Shown here: positions 41,408-49,254 of the stretch, piece after piece
Layout of the letters: the number at the start of each line of letters is the position of its first letter
Position numbering within the stretch: position 1 is the stretch's first letter
Notes under the pieces: generated by a model
The model's input: only the letters and a program-made list of their open reading frames with translations
What the model was told of the DNA's origin: nothing
Database searches by the model: none
Program-made: the position numbers and the translations under genes
Assembly: GCA_964628035.1 (NCBI GenBank)
Contig: CAZVPI010000014.1
Coordinates: forward strand, 16,680 to 80,679
Source: UBA2199 sp964628035
Lineage (GTDB): Bacteria; Acidobacteriota; Aminicenantia; UBA2199
DNA length: 64,000 nt
Reading direction: 5' to 3'

Positions 41408-42061
41408 ATGAGCCAAAAGGACCACAAGAGAGAGAGCCGGCAGCGGCAGGCAGCGACTCTCATCAAGAATCTCGGCAAGAGGGGGATCGAGGGAGTTTTC
41501 GTCGAGACCGCCGCCGAGGCGGCGGAGGAAATCTGCGCTGCGATCCCGGCCGGCGCCGTGGTCGGCCTGGGCGGCTCGGAGACCCTGATCGAGTCGGGCC
41601 TGCTCGATGCCCTGCGGCGTCTCGACATCCGCCTCCTGGACCGCTACCGCGAGGGGGTCGGCAAGGCGGAGGTCGACGAGATGCGCCGCCAGGGGATGCT
41701 CTGCGATGTCTACATCATGAGCAGCAACGCCGTCACGGCCGACGGCCGGCTGGTCAACATCGACGGCACCGGCAACCGCGTGGCCGCCCTGGCCTTCGGC
41801 CCCAAGCGGGTGATCGTGCTGGCGGGCATGAACAAGGTCGCCCCGGACCTGGAGGCGGCCATCGGCCGCGCCCGCCATGTCGCCGCTGCGGCCAACAGCC
41901 TGCGCGTCGGCGCCGATACGCCCTGCTCCCATACCGGCTTCTGCCAGGACCCCCACTGCCGGCCGCCGCGGCGCATCTGCTGCCAGCTGGTGATCACCGA
42001 GGCCTGCATGACCCCCGGCCGCATCCGCGTGGTCCTGGTCAACCAGGACCTGGGCTACTGA
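41408..42061 (+). CDS. LUD-domain (lactate utilisation LutC/DUF162-type) protein
   Basis: A 217-residue protein with the LUD pattern: AAEICAAIPAGAVVGLGGSETLIESGLLDAL, DVYIMSSNAVTADGRLVNIDGTGNRVAALAFGPKRVIVLAGMNKV. The C-terminus has several cysteines (PCSHTGFCQDPHC, ICCQLVITEACM) that could bind a metal or cluster; these are typical of the stand-alone 'DUF162' branch rather than LutC. Lactate metabolism partners LutA/LutB are not nearby, so that role is not supported here. Confidence 0.85.
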   Translation: MSQKDHKRESRQRQAATLIKNLGKRGIEGVFVETAAEAAEEICAAIPAGAVVGLGGSETLIESGLLDALRRLDIRLLDRYREGVGKAEVDEMRRQGMLCDVYIMSSNAVTADGRLVNIDGTGNRVAALAFGPKRVIVLAGMNKVAPDLEAAIGRARHVAAAANSLRVGADTPCSHTGFCQDPHCRPPRRICCQLVITEACMTPGRIRVVLVNQDLGY

Positions 42062-42069
42062 GGAACGGC

Positions 42070-42948
42070 ATGGGCGGCGCCCCGGCCGTGATCCTCCGCC
42101 AGATGACCGGCGAAGACATCGACTTCGCCACGGCCCTCACCCGCGCCGCCGGCTGGGCCAGCGAGAGCATGGACTCGTTCGCGGCCTTCCTGGAGCACGA
42201 CCCTGCCGGATGCTTCCTGGCCGAGGCCAGCGGCGAAAAGGCGGGCGTCTGCATCGCCACCAGGTACGAGCGCAGCGGCTTCATCGGCGAGCTGGTCGTC
42301 AGCCGTCCCCTGCGCCTGCTGGGCATCGGCCAGCTTCTTTTCCAGCGGGCGCTCGATTACCTGCTCGCCGCCGGGCTGGAGACGCTCTATCTCGATGGCG
42401 ACCTGAACGCCGTCTCCTACTATGAAAAGATGGGCTTCCGCAAGCTCTGCCGCTCGCTGCGCTTTCGCGGCAAGTTCAAGGGGCGCAAGCACGACCACAT
42501 CCGTTTCCTGCGCCCCGGGGACATGGACCGCCTGTGCGCGCTGGACCGGGAGCTCTTCGGCGACGACCGCTCCTTCTTCCTGCGCCGCCGGCTGGCGACC
42601 TTTCCCAGGAACTGCCTGGTCGCCGAACGCGGCGGGGAGATCCGCGGCTGGATCATGGCCCGGCCCGGCGACGGGCTGCTGGCCGTCGGCCCCTGGGCGG
42701 CGCTCGCGCCCGAGGAGGCCGCCCCGCTCCTGGAGCACCTGGCCAGCGAGCACGGCACCGAGGCGCTGCGCGTCGGCGTTCTGGATACCAATTCCGAGGC
42801 GGTGCGCCTGCTGCGCGCCTGGCCCGGCTTGCAGGAGGGGATCCACTCCTGGCGCATGGTGCGCCGCGACGGCGACGCCGCCGGCCTGCAGGGGCTTCTT
42901 GGCGACCACCCGGCGCTCTATGCCATCGGCTCCGGCGCCAAGGGCTGA
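42070..42948 (+). CDS. GNAT-family acetyltransferase with two domains
   Basis: A 292-residue protein. The N-terminal GNAT domain is clear (LRQMTGEDIDFATALTRAAGW, GFIGELVVSRPLRLLGIGQLLFQRALDYL, VSYYEKMGFRK). The second half (RFLRPGDMDRLCALDRELFGDDRSFFLRR ... WPGLQEGIHSWRMVR) is the C-terminal acetyltransferase-like domain (Acetyltransf_18 type) found with such GNATs. The acceptor is unknown. It follows the LUD gene after 8 bases and precedes the phosphoesterase by 14 bases, so all three may be one operon. Confidence 0.88.
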   Translation: MGGAPAVILRQMTGEDIDFATALTRAAGWASESMDSFAAFLEHDPAGCFLAEASGEKAGVCIATRYERSGFIGELVVSRPLRLLGIGQLLFQRALDYLLAAGLETLYLDGDLNAVSYYEKMGFRKLCRSLRFRGKFKGRKHDHIRFLRPGDMDRLCALDRELFGDDRSFFLRRRLATFPRNCLVAERGGEIRGWIMARPGDGLLAVGPWAALAPEEAAPLLEHLASEHGTEALRVGVLDTNSEAVRLLRAWPGLQEGIHSWRMVRRDGDAAGLQGLLGDHPALYAIGSGAKG

Positions 42949-42962
42949 AAAGGAGCGATTCC

Positions 42963-43715
42963 ATGCCCACCTCGCCCATGGCCGTCCTGTCCGATATCCA
43001 TGGCAACCGCTGGGCCTTGGAGGCCGTCCTGGAGGATGTCCGCAGCCGCGGCATCAGCAAGATGGTCAACCTCGGCGACTGCTTCTACGGACCGCTGGAC
43101 CCGGCCGGCACGGCCAGAATCCTGCTGCAACTGGGCATGCCGACCGTGCGCGGCAACGAGGATCGTCTCCTTCTTGAGGATCCGCTCCTTCATCCCGGAT
43201 CGCCCTCGCTGCCGTTCGTCCAGGCCGAGCTGGAGGCGGAACACGTCCGCTGGCTGCGGGATCTGCCTGAAAGCACCGTCGCCTGCGGGGACCTTTTCCT
43301 CTGCCACGGCACGCCGCGAAACGACACGGAGTATCTCCTGTGGGATGTGCGGGAAGACGGGCTGCGCCGGCGCTTGCCCGCTGCCGTAGCCGGATTGCTA
43401 ACGGGAGTCGACCCGCTGCTGGTCCTGTGCGGCCACGACCACCTGTCGGCGCGGCTGGACCTGCCCGACGGGCGGTGCGTGATCGACCCGGGCAGCGTCG
43501 GCCTGCCGGCCTACCGCGACGACAAGCCGTTCCCCCACGCCATGGAGGCGGGTTCGCCTTGCGCCCGCTATGCCATCGTCCGCCGTTCGCCGGCGGGATG
43601 GCAGGCTGAATTCATCGCCGTCGAGTACGACCATGAGAGCGCGGCCGTGGCGGCGCTGCGCAACGGCCGCCCCGACTGGGCCCATGCCCTGCGCACGGGC
43701 TCTGCCGCCAAGTAG
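42963..43715 (+). CDS. Calcineurin-like metallophosphoesterase (YfcE/diadenosine-type)
   Basis: A 250-residue enzyme with all dimetal phosphoesterase motifs: LSDIHGNRWALEAVL (Asp11, His13), NLGDCFYGP, VRGNED, CHGTP and LCGHDH. IDPGSVGLPAYRDDKP near the C-terminus is common in this bacterial subgroup of serine/threonine-phosphatase-like or nucleotide phosphodiesterases. AAAAGGAG is upstream of ATG 42963. Confidence 0.9.
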   Translation: MPTSPMAVLSDIHGNRWALEAVLEDVRSRGISKMVNLGDCFYGPLDPAGTARILLQLGMPTVRGNEDRLLLEDPLLHPGSPSLPFVQAELEAEHVRWLRDLPESTVACGDLFLCHGTPRNDTEYLLWDVREDGLRRRLPAAVAGLLTGVDPLLVLCGHDHLSARLDLPDGRCVIDPGSVGLPAYRDDKPFPHAMEAGSPCARYAIVRRSPAGWQAEFIAVEYDHESAAVAALRNGRPDWAHALRTGSAAK

Positions 43716-43786
43716 GAGCGGAGACAGGGCCATGGGAAACGGGCACGTCGCAAGAGAATGCTGAAGCCTGCATTGGAGAATGCGGC

Positions 43787-43866
43787 CCATAGGCCATTGC
43801 CGTTTTTCTTGCGCTTCGCTCTTCAGACCCCTTCACTTTTCACCTTTGACTTTTCACTCCCTGCAA
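43787..43866. repeat. Degenerate intergenic pyrimidine-rich element, copy 4
   Basis: CCGTTTTTCTTGCGCTTCG followed by CCCCTTCACTTTTCACCTT and TGACTTTTCACTCCC resembles the pyrimidine arms of the hairpin elements at 50483-50555 and 20690-20800. The purine arm is weak or missing here, so this may be a decayed copy. Confidence 0.4.
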
Positions 43867-43896
43867 TTGCTCACGACAGCCAGCCTGGAGTATAAT
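43867..43896 (+). promoter_or_regulatory. Sigma-70-type promoter of the AEC transporter gene
   Basis: TTGCTC (43867-43872), an 18-base spacer and a perfect TATAAT (43891-43896) lie 27 bases before ATG 43923. Confidence 0.6.
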
Positions 43897-43922
43897 CTGC
43901 GGCAAGTGAGCAACCCCCGCCC

Positions 43923-44879
43923 ATGAACCACGACCTGCTGCGCACCATGCTGGCCATCCTGCTGCCCATCGCCTTCGGCTGGCTGCTGAAGAAGGCCCAG
44001 GTCTTTCGCGAGAACGAGGTGGCCGCCCTGCGCAAGTTCGTGGTGCGCGTGGCCCTGCCCTTCCTGATCTTCCAGAACCTGTATCGCGCCGACGTCGCGA
44101 GCCTGCGCCAGGCGCTGCCGGTGATCGCCGGCTTCGTCGTCCTGACCGCGCTGTACACCGCCGCCGCCCTGCTGCTGTCGCCGCTGCTGAAGGCCGACGA
44201 CGGGCAGAAGCTGACCTTCGCCTTCGCGGTGTTCGCCGGCAACTACGCCTTCCTGGGCTGGGGGGTGATCGCCGCCTTTTTCGGCGCCGCCGCCCTGACC
44301 CGCGCCGTCTTCTTCTCCATGTTTTTCTGGCCGGTGTTCCTGGTTAGCGGCTTCCTGCTGCGCCGCCGCTTCTGCCTCGTCTGCGGACGCGAGCCCACGG
44401 CGGGCTTCATCAAGGTGCTGGTGCGCAACGCCGGCGTGCCCATCGGCACGGCCGCCGCCGCCCTGGCGCTGAACGTCGCCGGCGTCAACCTGCCGGGGTT
44501 CCTAAACGATTTCATCCACCAGTTCGCCGCCCTGGCCATCCCGCTGATCCTCTTCGCCATCGGCCAGAACCTGGTCCTGCTCATGCCGGCCGAGCAGCTG
44601 CGGCTGGTGCTGGCCGCCTCGTTCTTCCGCCTGGCCGGCGGCTTCGCCCTGGGCCTGGCGGCCGTGGCCGCCATCTGCCTGCTGTTCGATGTCGACGACT
44701 TGAGCCGGCGGGTGATCCTGCTGCAAGCGGTGATGCCCACCGCCACCATGGCCACCTTCTTCGGCGAGTACGTCCCCCTGGACGAGAAGCTGCTGTCGGG
44801 GATCATCGCCGTCTCCACCCTGCTCTCCTTCGTCACCCTGCCATTGTGGGTGCTGGCCATCAACGCCATAACCCGCTGA
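43923..44879 (+). CDS. AEC-family (auxin efflux carrier) transporter
   Basis: A 318-residue membrane protein with ten hydrophobic helices in two inverted halves. LPIAFGWLLKK at the start, VRVALPFLIFQNLYRAD, GNYAFLGWGVI and QAVMPTATMATFFGEYVPLD near the C-terminus are the typical AEC stretches. Bacterial members export or import small carboxylic acids such as malate; no substrate can be told here. Confidence 0.9.
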   Translation: MNHDLLRTMLAILLPIAFGWLLKKAQVFRENEVAALRKFVVRVALPFLIFQNLYRADVASLRQALPVIAGFVVLTALYTAAALLLSPLLKADDGQKLTFAFAVFAGNYAFLGWGVIAAFFGAAALTRAVFFSMFFWPVFLVSGFLLRRRFCLVCGREPTAGFIKVLVRNAGVPIGTAAAALALNVAGVNLPGFLNDFIHQFAALAIPLILFAIGQNLVLLMPAEQLRLVLAASFFRLAGGFALGLAAVAAICLLFDVDDLSRRVILLQAVMPTATMATFFGEYVPLDEKLLSGIIAVSTLLSFVTLPLWVLAINAITR

Positions 44880-44966
44880 ACATCGGAGATGCGAGGCCAT
44901 TGCTCACAAGCCAGCGCTTCCCTTCGCCGTCCCCGGGTGCTACCATCGTGGCCGAGGGAGGGCAAG

Positions 44967-45176
44967 ATGAAGATCAGCGCCAGGAACGTTTTCAAGGGCA
45001 AGGTGGCCGAGGTGCGGGAAGGCAAGGTCAACACCGAGGTGGTCCTGGCCGTCGCCGGAGGCCTGCAGATCGTGGCCATGATCTCGAAGGAGTCGGCCGC
45101 AAACCTGGAGCTCCGCAAAGGCAAGCCCGCCTATGCCGTGATCAAGGCGAGCTCGGTGATGGTGGCGGTGGACTGA
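44967..45176 (+). CDS. Mop/TOBE-domain molybdenum-pterin-binding-type protein
   Basis: A 69-residue single TOBE domain: MKISARNVFKGKVAEVREGKVNTEVVLAV, then AMISKESAANLELRKGKPAYAVIKASSVMVAVD. Both are the signature of Mop proteins that store molybdate or tungstate as oligomers. GAGGG precedes the ATG. It lies just upstream of the Moco-riboswitch-type leader and its operon, which strengthens the molybdenum theme of this block. Confidence 0.93.
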   Translation: MKISARNVFKGKVAEVREGKVNTEVVLAVAGGLQIVAMISKESAANLELRKGKPAYAVIKASSVMVAVD

Positions 45177-45177
45177 C

Positions 45178-45362
45178 AGGAACTCGGCATGCGGCATAGG
45201 GCGTAAGGCATACGGCAAGCGCACAGGATCGATCTCTCGCTGTTTCGCATGCATCCATTCTCAACACGCAGCACGGCAGCCCGATTGCATAAACGGCAAA
45301 AACACCAAGAGCCTGTTATCGCTGTACCCGTACGCCGTATGCCCTCCGCCGTACGCCGAGCT
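45178..45362. repeat. Degenerate intergenic hairpin element, copy 5
   Basis: The left arm GGCATGCGGCATAGGGCG plus TAAGGCATACGGC (45187-45217) is mirrored by GTACGCCGTATGCCCTCCGC and CGTACGCCGAG (45329-45360). The word GGCATACGGC and its complement recur in altered forms. Together with the promoter and leader that follow, it fills the 332-base gap between the Mop gene and the TonB receptor. Confidence 0.55.
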
Positions 45363-45371
45363 AAGATATCG

Positions 45372-45400
45372 TTGACTTAGAGATTATTTTTTTGTATACT
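45372..45400 (+). promoter_or_regulatory. Strong promoter of the riboswitch-led TonB operon
   Basis: TTGACT (45372-45377), exactly 17 bases, TATACT (45395-45400) with a G two bases before the -10. The predicted transcript start (about 45407) coincides with the first base of the structured leader, which supports both calls. Confidence 0.8.
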
Positions 45401-45405
45401 CCACG

Positions 45406-45507
45406 CTGACTCCGAGCCGCTCGGGCTACCGCCTTCGGGCCATGCCTGCCGGCCGCCAGGGTACGACCGGAAACGGTCGCGCCTTCCATCGTTGAAAAGG
45501 AGGTCTG
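45406..45507 (+). promoter_or_regulatory. Candidate molybdenum cofactor (Moco) riboswitch
   Basis: The 100-base leader folds into a compact multi-helix structure. GACTCC (45408-45413) can pair with GGAGGTC (45499-45505), closing the structure and hiding the Shine-Dalgarno sequence AAGGAGG. Inside are AGCC/GGCT and GCC-TTCG-GGC hairpins, CCTG/CAGG, and GACCG-GAAA-CGGTC with a GNRA loop. The order and the words CTCCGAGCC, CCAGGGTACGACCGGAAACGG and GAAAAGGAG match the Moco RNA motif as I remember it; I could not run a covariance search. Neighbouring Mop and molybdopterin-oxidoreductase-fold genes fit. It would act on translation of the TonB receptor. Moco versus tungsten cofactor sensing cannot be separated. 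Confidence 0.65.
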
Positions 45508-45508
45508 C

Positions 45509-47497
45509 ATGAAAACGCTTGCACCCAGCGGCCGCGATCCAGGCCTCCATCCCGCACAAATCAAAAATGGAGGTTGTCCGCCAATGAAACAATGGTTCAT
45601 CGCCGCCCTGTGCCTCTTCCTGTTCGGGTTGCTCCCGGCCGCCGAGGAGGAGAGCGCGGACAAGAAAGAGAAGGAACCGGCCCTGCCCATGGTCACCGAG
45701 TCGGTGACCGTGACGGCCACGGCCCCCCGCGAACTGCCCTACGCCTCGCTCACGGAGCTGAAGCTGCCCAAGATCGAGCCGCTCAAGGCCAAGGACCTGA
45801 CCGAGATCCTGCCCAGCGCCCCGGGCGCCTACGTCTCCACCGGCGCCAAGAACGAATGGGGGGTCAAGCTGCGCGGCCTGGGCACGAACCGCATCACCCT
45901 GCTGTACGACGGCATCCCGATCTACGAGCCCTATTTCAACTCCTTCGACCTCAAGGCCATCGCCGCCGACCAGATCGAGTCGGTCAAGGTGGTCAAGGGC
46001 GCCTCGTCGGTCCTCTACGGCCCCAACGCCATGGGCGGCGTCGTCGACGTGCTGAGCAAGCGGCCGGCCGGCGACCAGTTCACCCTGCGCCTGGACTTCG
46101 GCACGCGCCAGACCTACGGCGCCTACGCCTCCGGCGCCCTACGCAGCCGCGCCCTGCTTTTCACCGGCTCGGCGGCGCGCGAGGGCTCCGACGGCTTCAA
46201 CTGGGTGAACAACGGCGCGACCGAGCTGCGCAAGAACAGCGACTACGAGCGCACCCAGCTCGGCGGCAAGTTGTATTATTATCCCGGCGGCGGCGCCGAG
46301 CTCATGGCCGAAGTCACCTACTACCAGTCGGAGTACGGCATCCCCACGGCCACCGATTACTACAAGAAACAATACTGGCGCTTCAAGGACTGGCAGCGCG
46401 TCATGGCCAACCTGGGCGGCAGCTTCCCTGTTCTTGACGGCGGCTACGTCAAGGCGCGCGCCTACTACGTCAAGCATTACAACGTGCTGGACGCCTACCG
46501 CAACGACCAGTTCTCGCAGCTGACCTGGGAGTCGACCTACGACAACTACGCCCTGGGCGCCTTCGTGCTGGGCATGGCGCCGCTGGGCGAGCGGCACGAG
46601 CTGCACGCCAGCCTATCCTACCGCGACGACGACGTCAGGCAGCAGGGGGACGCGGGCGACCCCTGGGAGCACTACGAGCACAAGACCCTGTCGCTCGGCG
46701 TCGAGGACCACTTCCGCGTCAGCGGCAAGGTCAAGCTCATGGCCGGGGCCAGCCTCGACCACCTGGGCAAGCAGGACGGCGGGAGCAAGACCACCCTCAA
46801 CCCCATCCTGGGCGTCAAGTTCAATCCCAACGAGTGGACCGACCTGCGCCTGGCCCTCTCGCAGAAGTCCCGCTTTCCCTCGATGCGCCAGCTCTACAGC
46901 CTGCCGGAGAACGGCGGCAATCCCGACCTGCGCGACGAGATCGGCACCAACCTGGAGCTGGGCTTCACCTACGAGCGCGGCTGGTTCCTCAGCGGCGCCG
47001 TTTTCAGCAACCGCATCCGCGACATGATCGAGAGCCGCATCAGCGCCGAATTCGTCAAGCAGTACCTGAATGTGGCCAGGGCGCGCATCACCGGCTTCGA
47101 GCTCGAGGCGCGCAAGGCCCTCGGCCCGGTCGCGCTGGCGGCCAGCTATACCTGGTTGGACACCGAGAACGAGGAGACCGGCGACCGCCTGGACCTGATC
47201 CCCGCCTCGCAGCTGAACGTTTCCGCGCGCTTCCACCGCCCCGAGCTGTTCTCGCTGGCCGTCTGGCTGCTGTACGCCTCCGACTCCATCTACCACTCGG
47301 GCACGGGCATCGTCGAGGTCGCCCCCTACGCCGTGGTCAACGCCACGCTGGAACGCGCCTTCGGGCCGGTCCGCATCTATCTCAAGGCGGAAAACCTGCT
47401 GAACAACGAGTATTGGACCGAGCCCGGCTGGCCCATGAAGGCCCGCACCCTCACCCTGGGCGCCCGCTTCGGACTGGAAGGAAAAAGAAAACCGTAA
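45509..47497 (+). CDS. TonB-dependent outer-membrane receptor under the Moco-type leader
   Basis: A receptor of 662 residues if started at ATG 45509, which has the riboswitch-controlled AAGGAGG. The signal peptide proper begins at Met26 (ATG 45584), which also has a GGAGG some 10 bases upstream; the 25-residue extension may be untranslated leader or a leader peptide. The plug contains VKLRGLGTNRITLLYDGIPIYEPYFNSF and ADQIESVKVVKGASSVLYGPNAMGGVVDV; the barrel ends RTLTLGARFGLEGKRKP. The next gene encodes an exported sulfite-oxidase-fold protein. The likely cargo is molybdate, tungstate or a chelate of them (inference from control and neighbours). Confidence 0.9.
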   Translation: MKTLAPSGRDPGLHPAQIKNGGCPPMKQWFIAALCLFLFGLLPAAEEESADKKEKEPALPMVTESVTVTATAPRELPYASLTELKLPKIEPLKAKDLTEILPSAPGAYVSTGAKNEWGVKLRGLGTNRITLLYDGIPIYEPYFNSFDLKAIAADQIESVKVVKGASSVLYGPNAMGGVVDVLSKRPAGDQFTLRLDFGTRQTYGAYASGALRSRALLFTGSAAREGSDGFNWVNNGATELRKNSDYERTQLGGKLYYYPGGGAELMAEVTYYQSEYGIPTATDYYKKQYWRFKDWQRVMANLGGSFPVLDGGYVKARAYYVKHYNVLDAYRNDQFSQLTWESTYDNYALGAFVLGMAPLGERHELHASLSYRDDDVRQQGDAGDPWEHYEHKTLSLGVEDHFRVSGKVKLMAGASLDHLGKQDGGSKTTLNPILGVKFNPNEWTDLRLALSQKSRFPSMRQLYSLPENGGNPDLRDEIGTNLELGFTYERGWFLSGAVFSNRIRDMIESRISAEFVKQYLNVARARITGFELEARKALGPVALAASYTWLDTENEETGDRLDLIPASQLNVSARFHRPELFSLAVWLLYASDSIYHSGTGIVEVAPYAVVNATLERAFGPVRIYLKAENLLNNEYWTEPGWPMKARTLTLGARFGLEGKRKP

Positions 47498-47519
47498 ACC
47501 AATCAAGGAGACAGTCATC

Positions 47520-48533
47520 ATGAAAAGATCGATCCTGCTCGCTTCCCTGCTGCTGGCCCTGGCGTTGGTTTCCCCGGCCCAGGAGAACAACGACTTCTAC
47601 GACAACACGCCGCTGAAGAACCTGGCCGGCACGCTGAGCGTCGAGGTGCTGGGCGAGGTGGCCGATCCCGGGCCCGTCGACCTCGCCTCCCTTCCCCGCC
47701 ATTCGCTCATCGTGCGCGAGGCGCGGACCGGCCAGGAGGGATTGGCCTTCGTCGGCTCCTACCGCTACGACGGCGCCTCGCTCTTCGACATCCTCAAGGA
47801 GAAGGTCGTGGCCAAGAAGAACGAGGCCGAGATGCGCTCGCTCATCGACCTGCTGGTTGCGGTGGAGAACGACCGGGGCGACAAGGTCGTCCTGAGCTGG
47901 GGCGAGATCTACTACCCGACGGCGCTGCACCGCATCCTCATCGCCGACCGCGTGGCGCCGATCATCCCCAGCGAGACGAAGGAGAACTGGCCGCTGCCAG
48001 GGGCCATGCGCCTGGTCTGCGGCAACGACCTGATCAGCGAACGCGTCCTGGAGGCGCCGACGCGCATCACCGTGTTCTCGGCCCCGGTCCATCCCGCCGG
48101 CAAAAAGGGCCAGAAGCCCCTGTATGCCGCCGCCATCCAGCTGGTCGGAGCCGACGGCCGCGTATCCCCCTTCAAGGGCATCGCCGCCAAGGCCGAGCGC
48201 CGCGTCTTCCCCGCCGTCTTCTACGGCCGCGGCAAGGGCTTCCACGGCATCCAGCGCTTCAGCGGCGCGCTGCTTGCCGAGGCGCTGCAGGGCTCCGTGC
48301 CGCTCAATCCGGAAACGCTGCGCCGCGGCTACCTGGTCGCCGCCGCCGTCGACGGCTACCGCGTCGCCATGAGCTGCAGCGAGCTGTTCAACCGCAACGA
48401 CCAGGCCGAGTTTCTGCTGGTCGACCGCGGCAGGAACGCCGACGGCGGCCGCTACTCCATCTTTCCCGGCCCCGACTTCTTCTCCGACCGCGCCGTCAAG
48501 GCGGTCAGCCACGTCTACTTCCTGAGCCTCTGA
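47520..48533 (+). CDS. Exported protein with two sulfite-oxidase-like (PF00174-type) domains, catalytic Cys absent
   Basis: A 337-residue protein with a signal peptide (1-20). LSVEVLGEVADPGPVDLASLPRHSLIVREA and FVGSYRYDGASLFDILKE are the opening of molybdopterin-oxidoreductase (SUOX-fold) domains. Where catalytic members have a Mo-ligating Cys after the strand, this one reads LLVAVENDRGDKVVLSWGEI. The second half repeats the pattern (LVAAAVDGYRVAMSCSELFNRND). It may bind cofactor or oxyanion without redox activity. It follows the TonB receptor after 22 bases with AAGGAG before the ATG, and a strong hairpin ends the operon. Confidence 0.75.
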   Translation: MKRSILLASLLLALALVSPAQENNDFYDNTPLKNLAGTLSVEVLGEVADPGPVDLASLPRHSLIVREARTGQEGLAFVGSYRYDGASLFDILKEKVVAKKNEAEMRSLIDLLVAVENDRGDKVVLSWGEIYYPTALHRILIADRVAPIIPSETKENWPLPGAMRLVCGNDLISERVLEAPTRITVFSAPVHPAGKKGQKPLYAAAIQLVGADGRVSPFKGIAAKAERRVFPAVFYGRGKGFHGIQRFSGALLAEALQGSVPLNPETLRRGYLVAAAVDGYRVAMSCSELFNRNDQAEFLLVDRGRNADGGRYSIFPGPDFFSDRAVKAVSHVYFLSL

Positions 48534-48546
48534 CCCCGCGAAACAG

Positions 48547-48582
48547 AAGGCCCGCCGCTCCTGGTGGAGCGGCGGGCCTTCA
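48547..48582. terminator. Strong hairpin between convergent genes
   Basis: GAAGGCCCGCCGCTCC, loop TGGT, and its perfect complement GGAGCGGCGGGCCTTC form a 16-pair stem 13 bases after the stop codon at 48533 and 24 bases after that of the minus-strand gene. There is no clear T-run, but its place serves both units. Confidence 0.75.
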
Positions 48583-48605
48583 CGAAAAGGGGATGGATGG
48601 TTTTT

Positions 48606-49253
48606 CTATTCGGGTTTCTTCTCCTCGGCCTTCTTCTTGGCCGAGGGCGGCGGAGGCGGCGGCGGCAGGATGCGCCTGCCGATCCTGGCCTTGAGCTCCT
48701 GGCGCTTCTGGCGCGTGTCGAGATAGGTCATCATCTGCACATACTCCTCCTCCATGGCCGCCGCCATCTTGGCGACGGCGTCCTTGTCCTCCCAGGCCCA
48801 GCGCTCGTAGGTGGTGTCCCAAACGAACTCCGCGAACGCCTCCATGAAGAGGTTCTTCAGCATCTCGTTGCGGATGATGGGCATGGTGACCAGCTTGAAG
48901 ATCGTCAGCATGCGCTGGTAGCGGTTGTAAAAGATCTTGTCGATCACGCCGGCCTCCAGGGCGAGATTGGCGTCCTTGGCCAACAGCGACAGCCGGCTGT
49001 CGACGAGCGCCAGCCCGCCCAACGGGACCTTCTGCTCGCCCGCCGCCTCCTTCTTTTCAGGGGTCAGGTTGTCGAAGAGGGTGAGCAACGAGCTGAGCAG
49101 GCTGTAGCCGTCCTTGATCACGGCCGTCTCGCCGGCCGCGGACGGCGCAACGGCCGGCATTACGTCCGGGGCGGCGGCCGTGACCGCACATTCCTCGGCC
49201 GGCAGCGCAAGGCCGCACAGCAACACGAAGAGGACCAGTAGCGTAGGTTTCAT
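48606..49253 (-). CDS. Uncharacterised exported protein of an ECF sigma locus
   Basis: A 215-residue protein with a signal peptide (1-19; Cys at 13 and 21). The mature part is mainly helical (LTLFDNLTPEKKEAAGE ... YNRYQRMLTIFKLVTMPIIRNEMLKNLFMEAFAEFVWDTTYERW ... MEEEYVQMMTYLDTRQKRQELKARIG) and ends in a run of eight prolines and a lysine/glutamate tail. No known family comes to mind. ATG 49253 begins the signal peptide; the gene follows the anti-sigma-like gene with its start one base past that gene's stop, so it belongs to the sigma operon. Confidence 0.7.
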   Translation of the reverse strand: MKPTLLVLFVLLCGLALPAEECAVTAAAPDVMPAVAPSAAGETAVIKDGYSLLSSLLTLFDNLTPEKKEAAGEQKVPLGGLALVDSRLSLLAKDANLALEAGVIDKIFYNRYQRMLTIFKLVTMPIIRNEMLKNLFMEAFAEFVWDTTYERWAWEDKDAVAKMAAAMEEEYVQMMTYLDTRQKRQELKARIGRRILPPPPPPPSAKKKAEEKKPE

Positions 49254-49254
49254 C

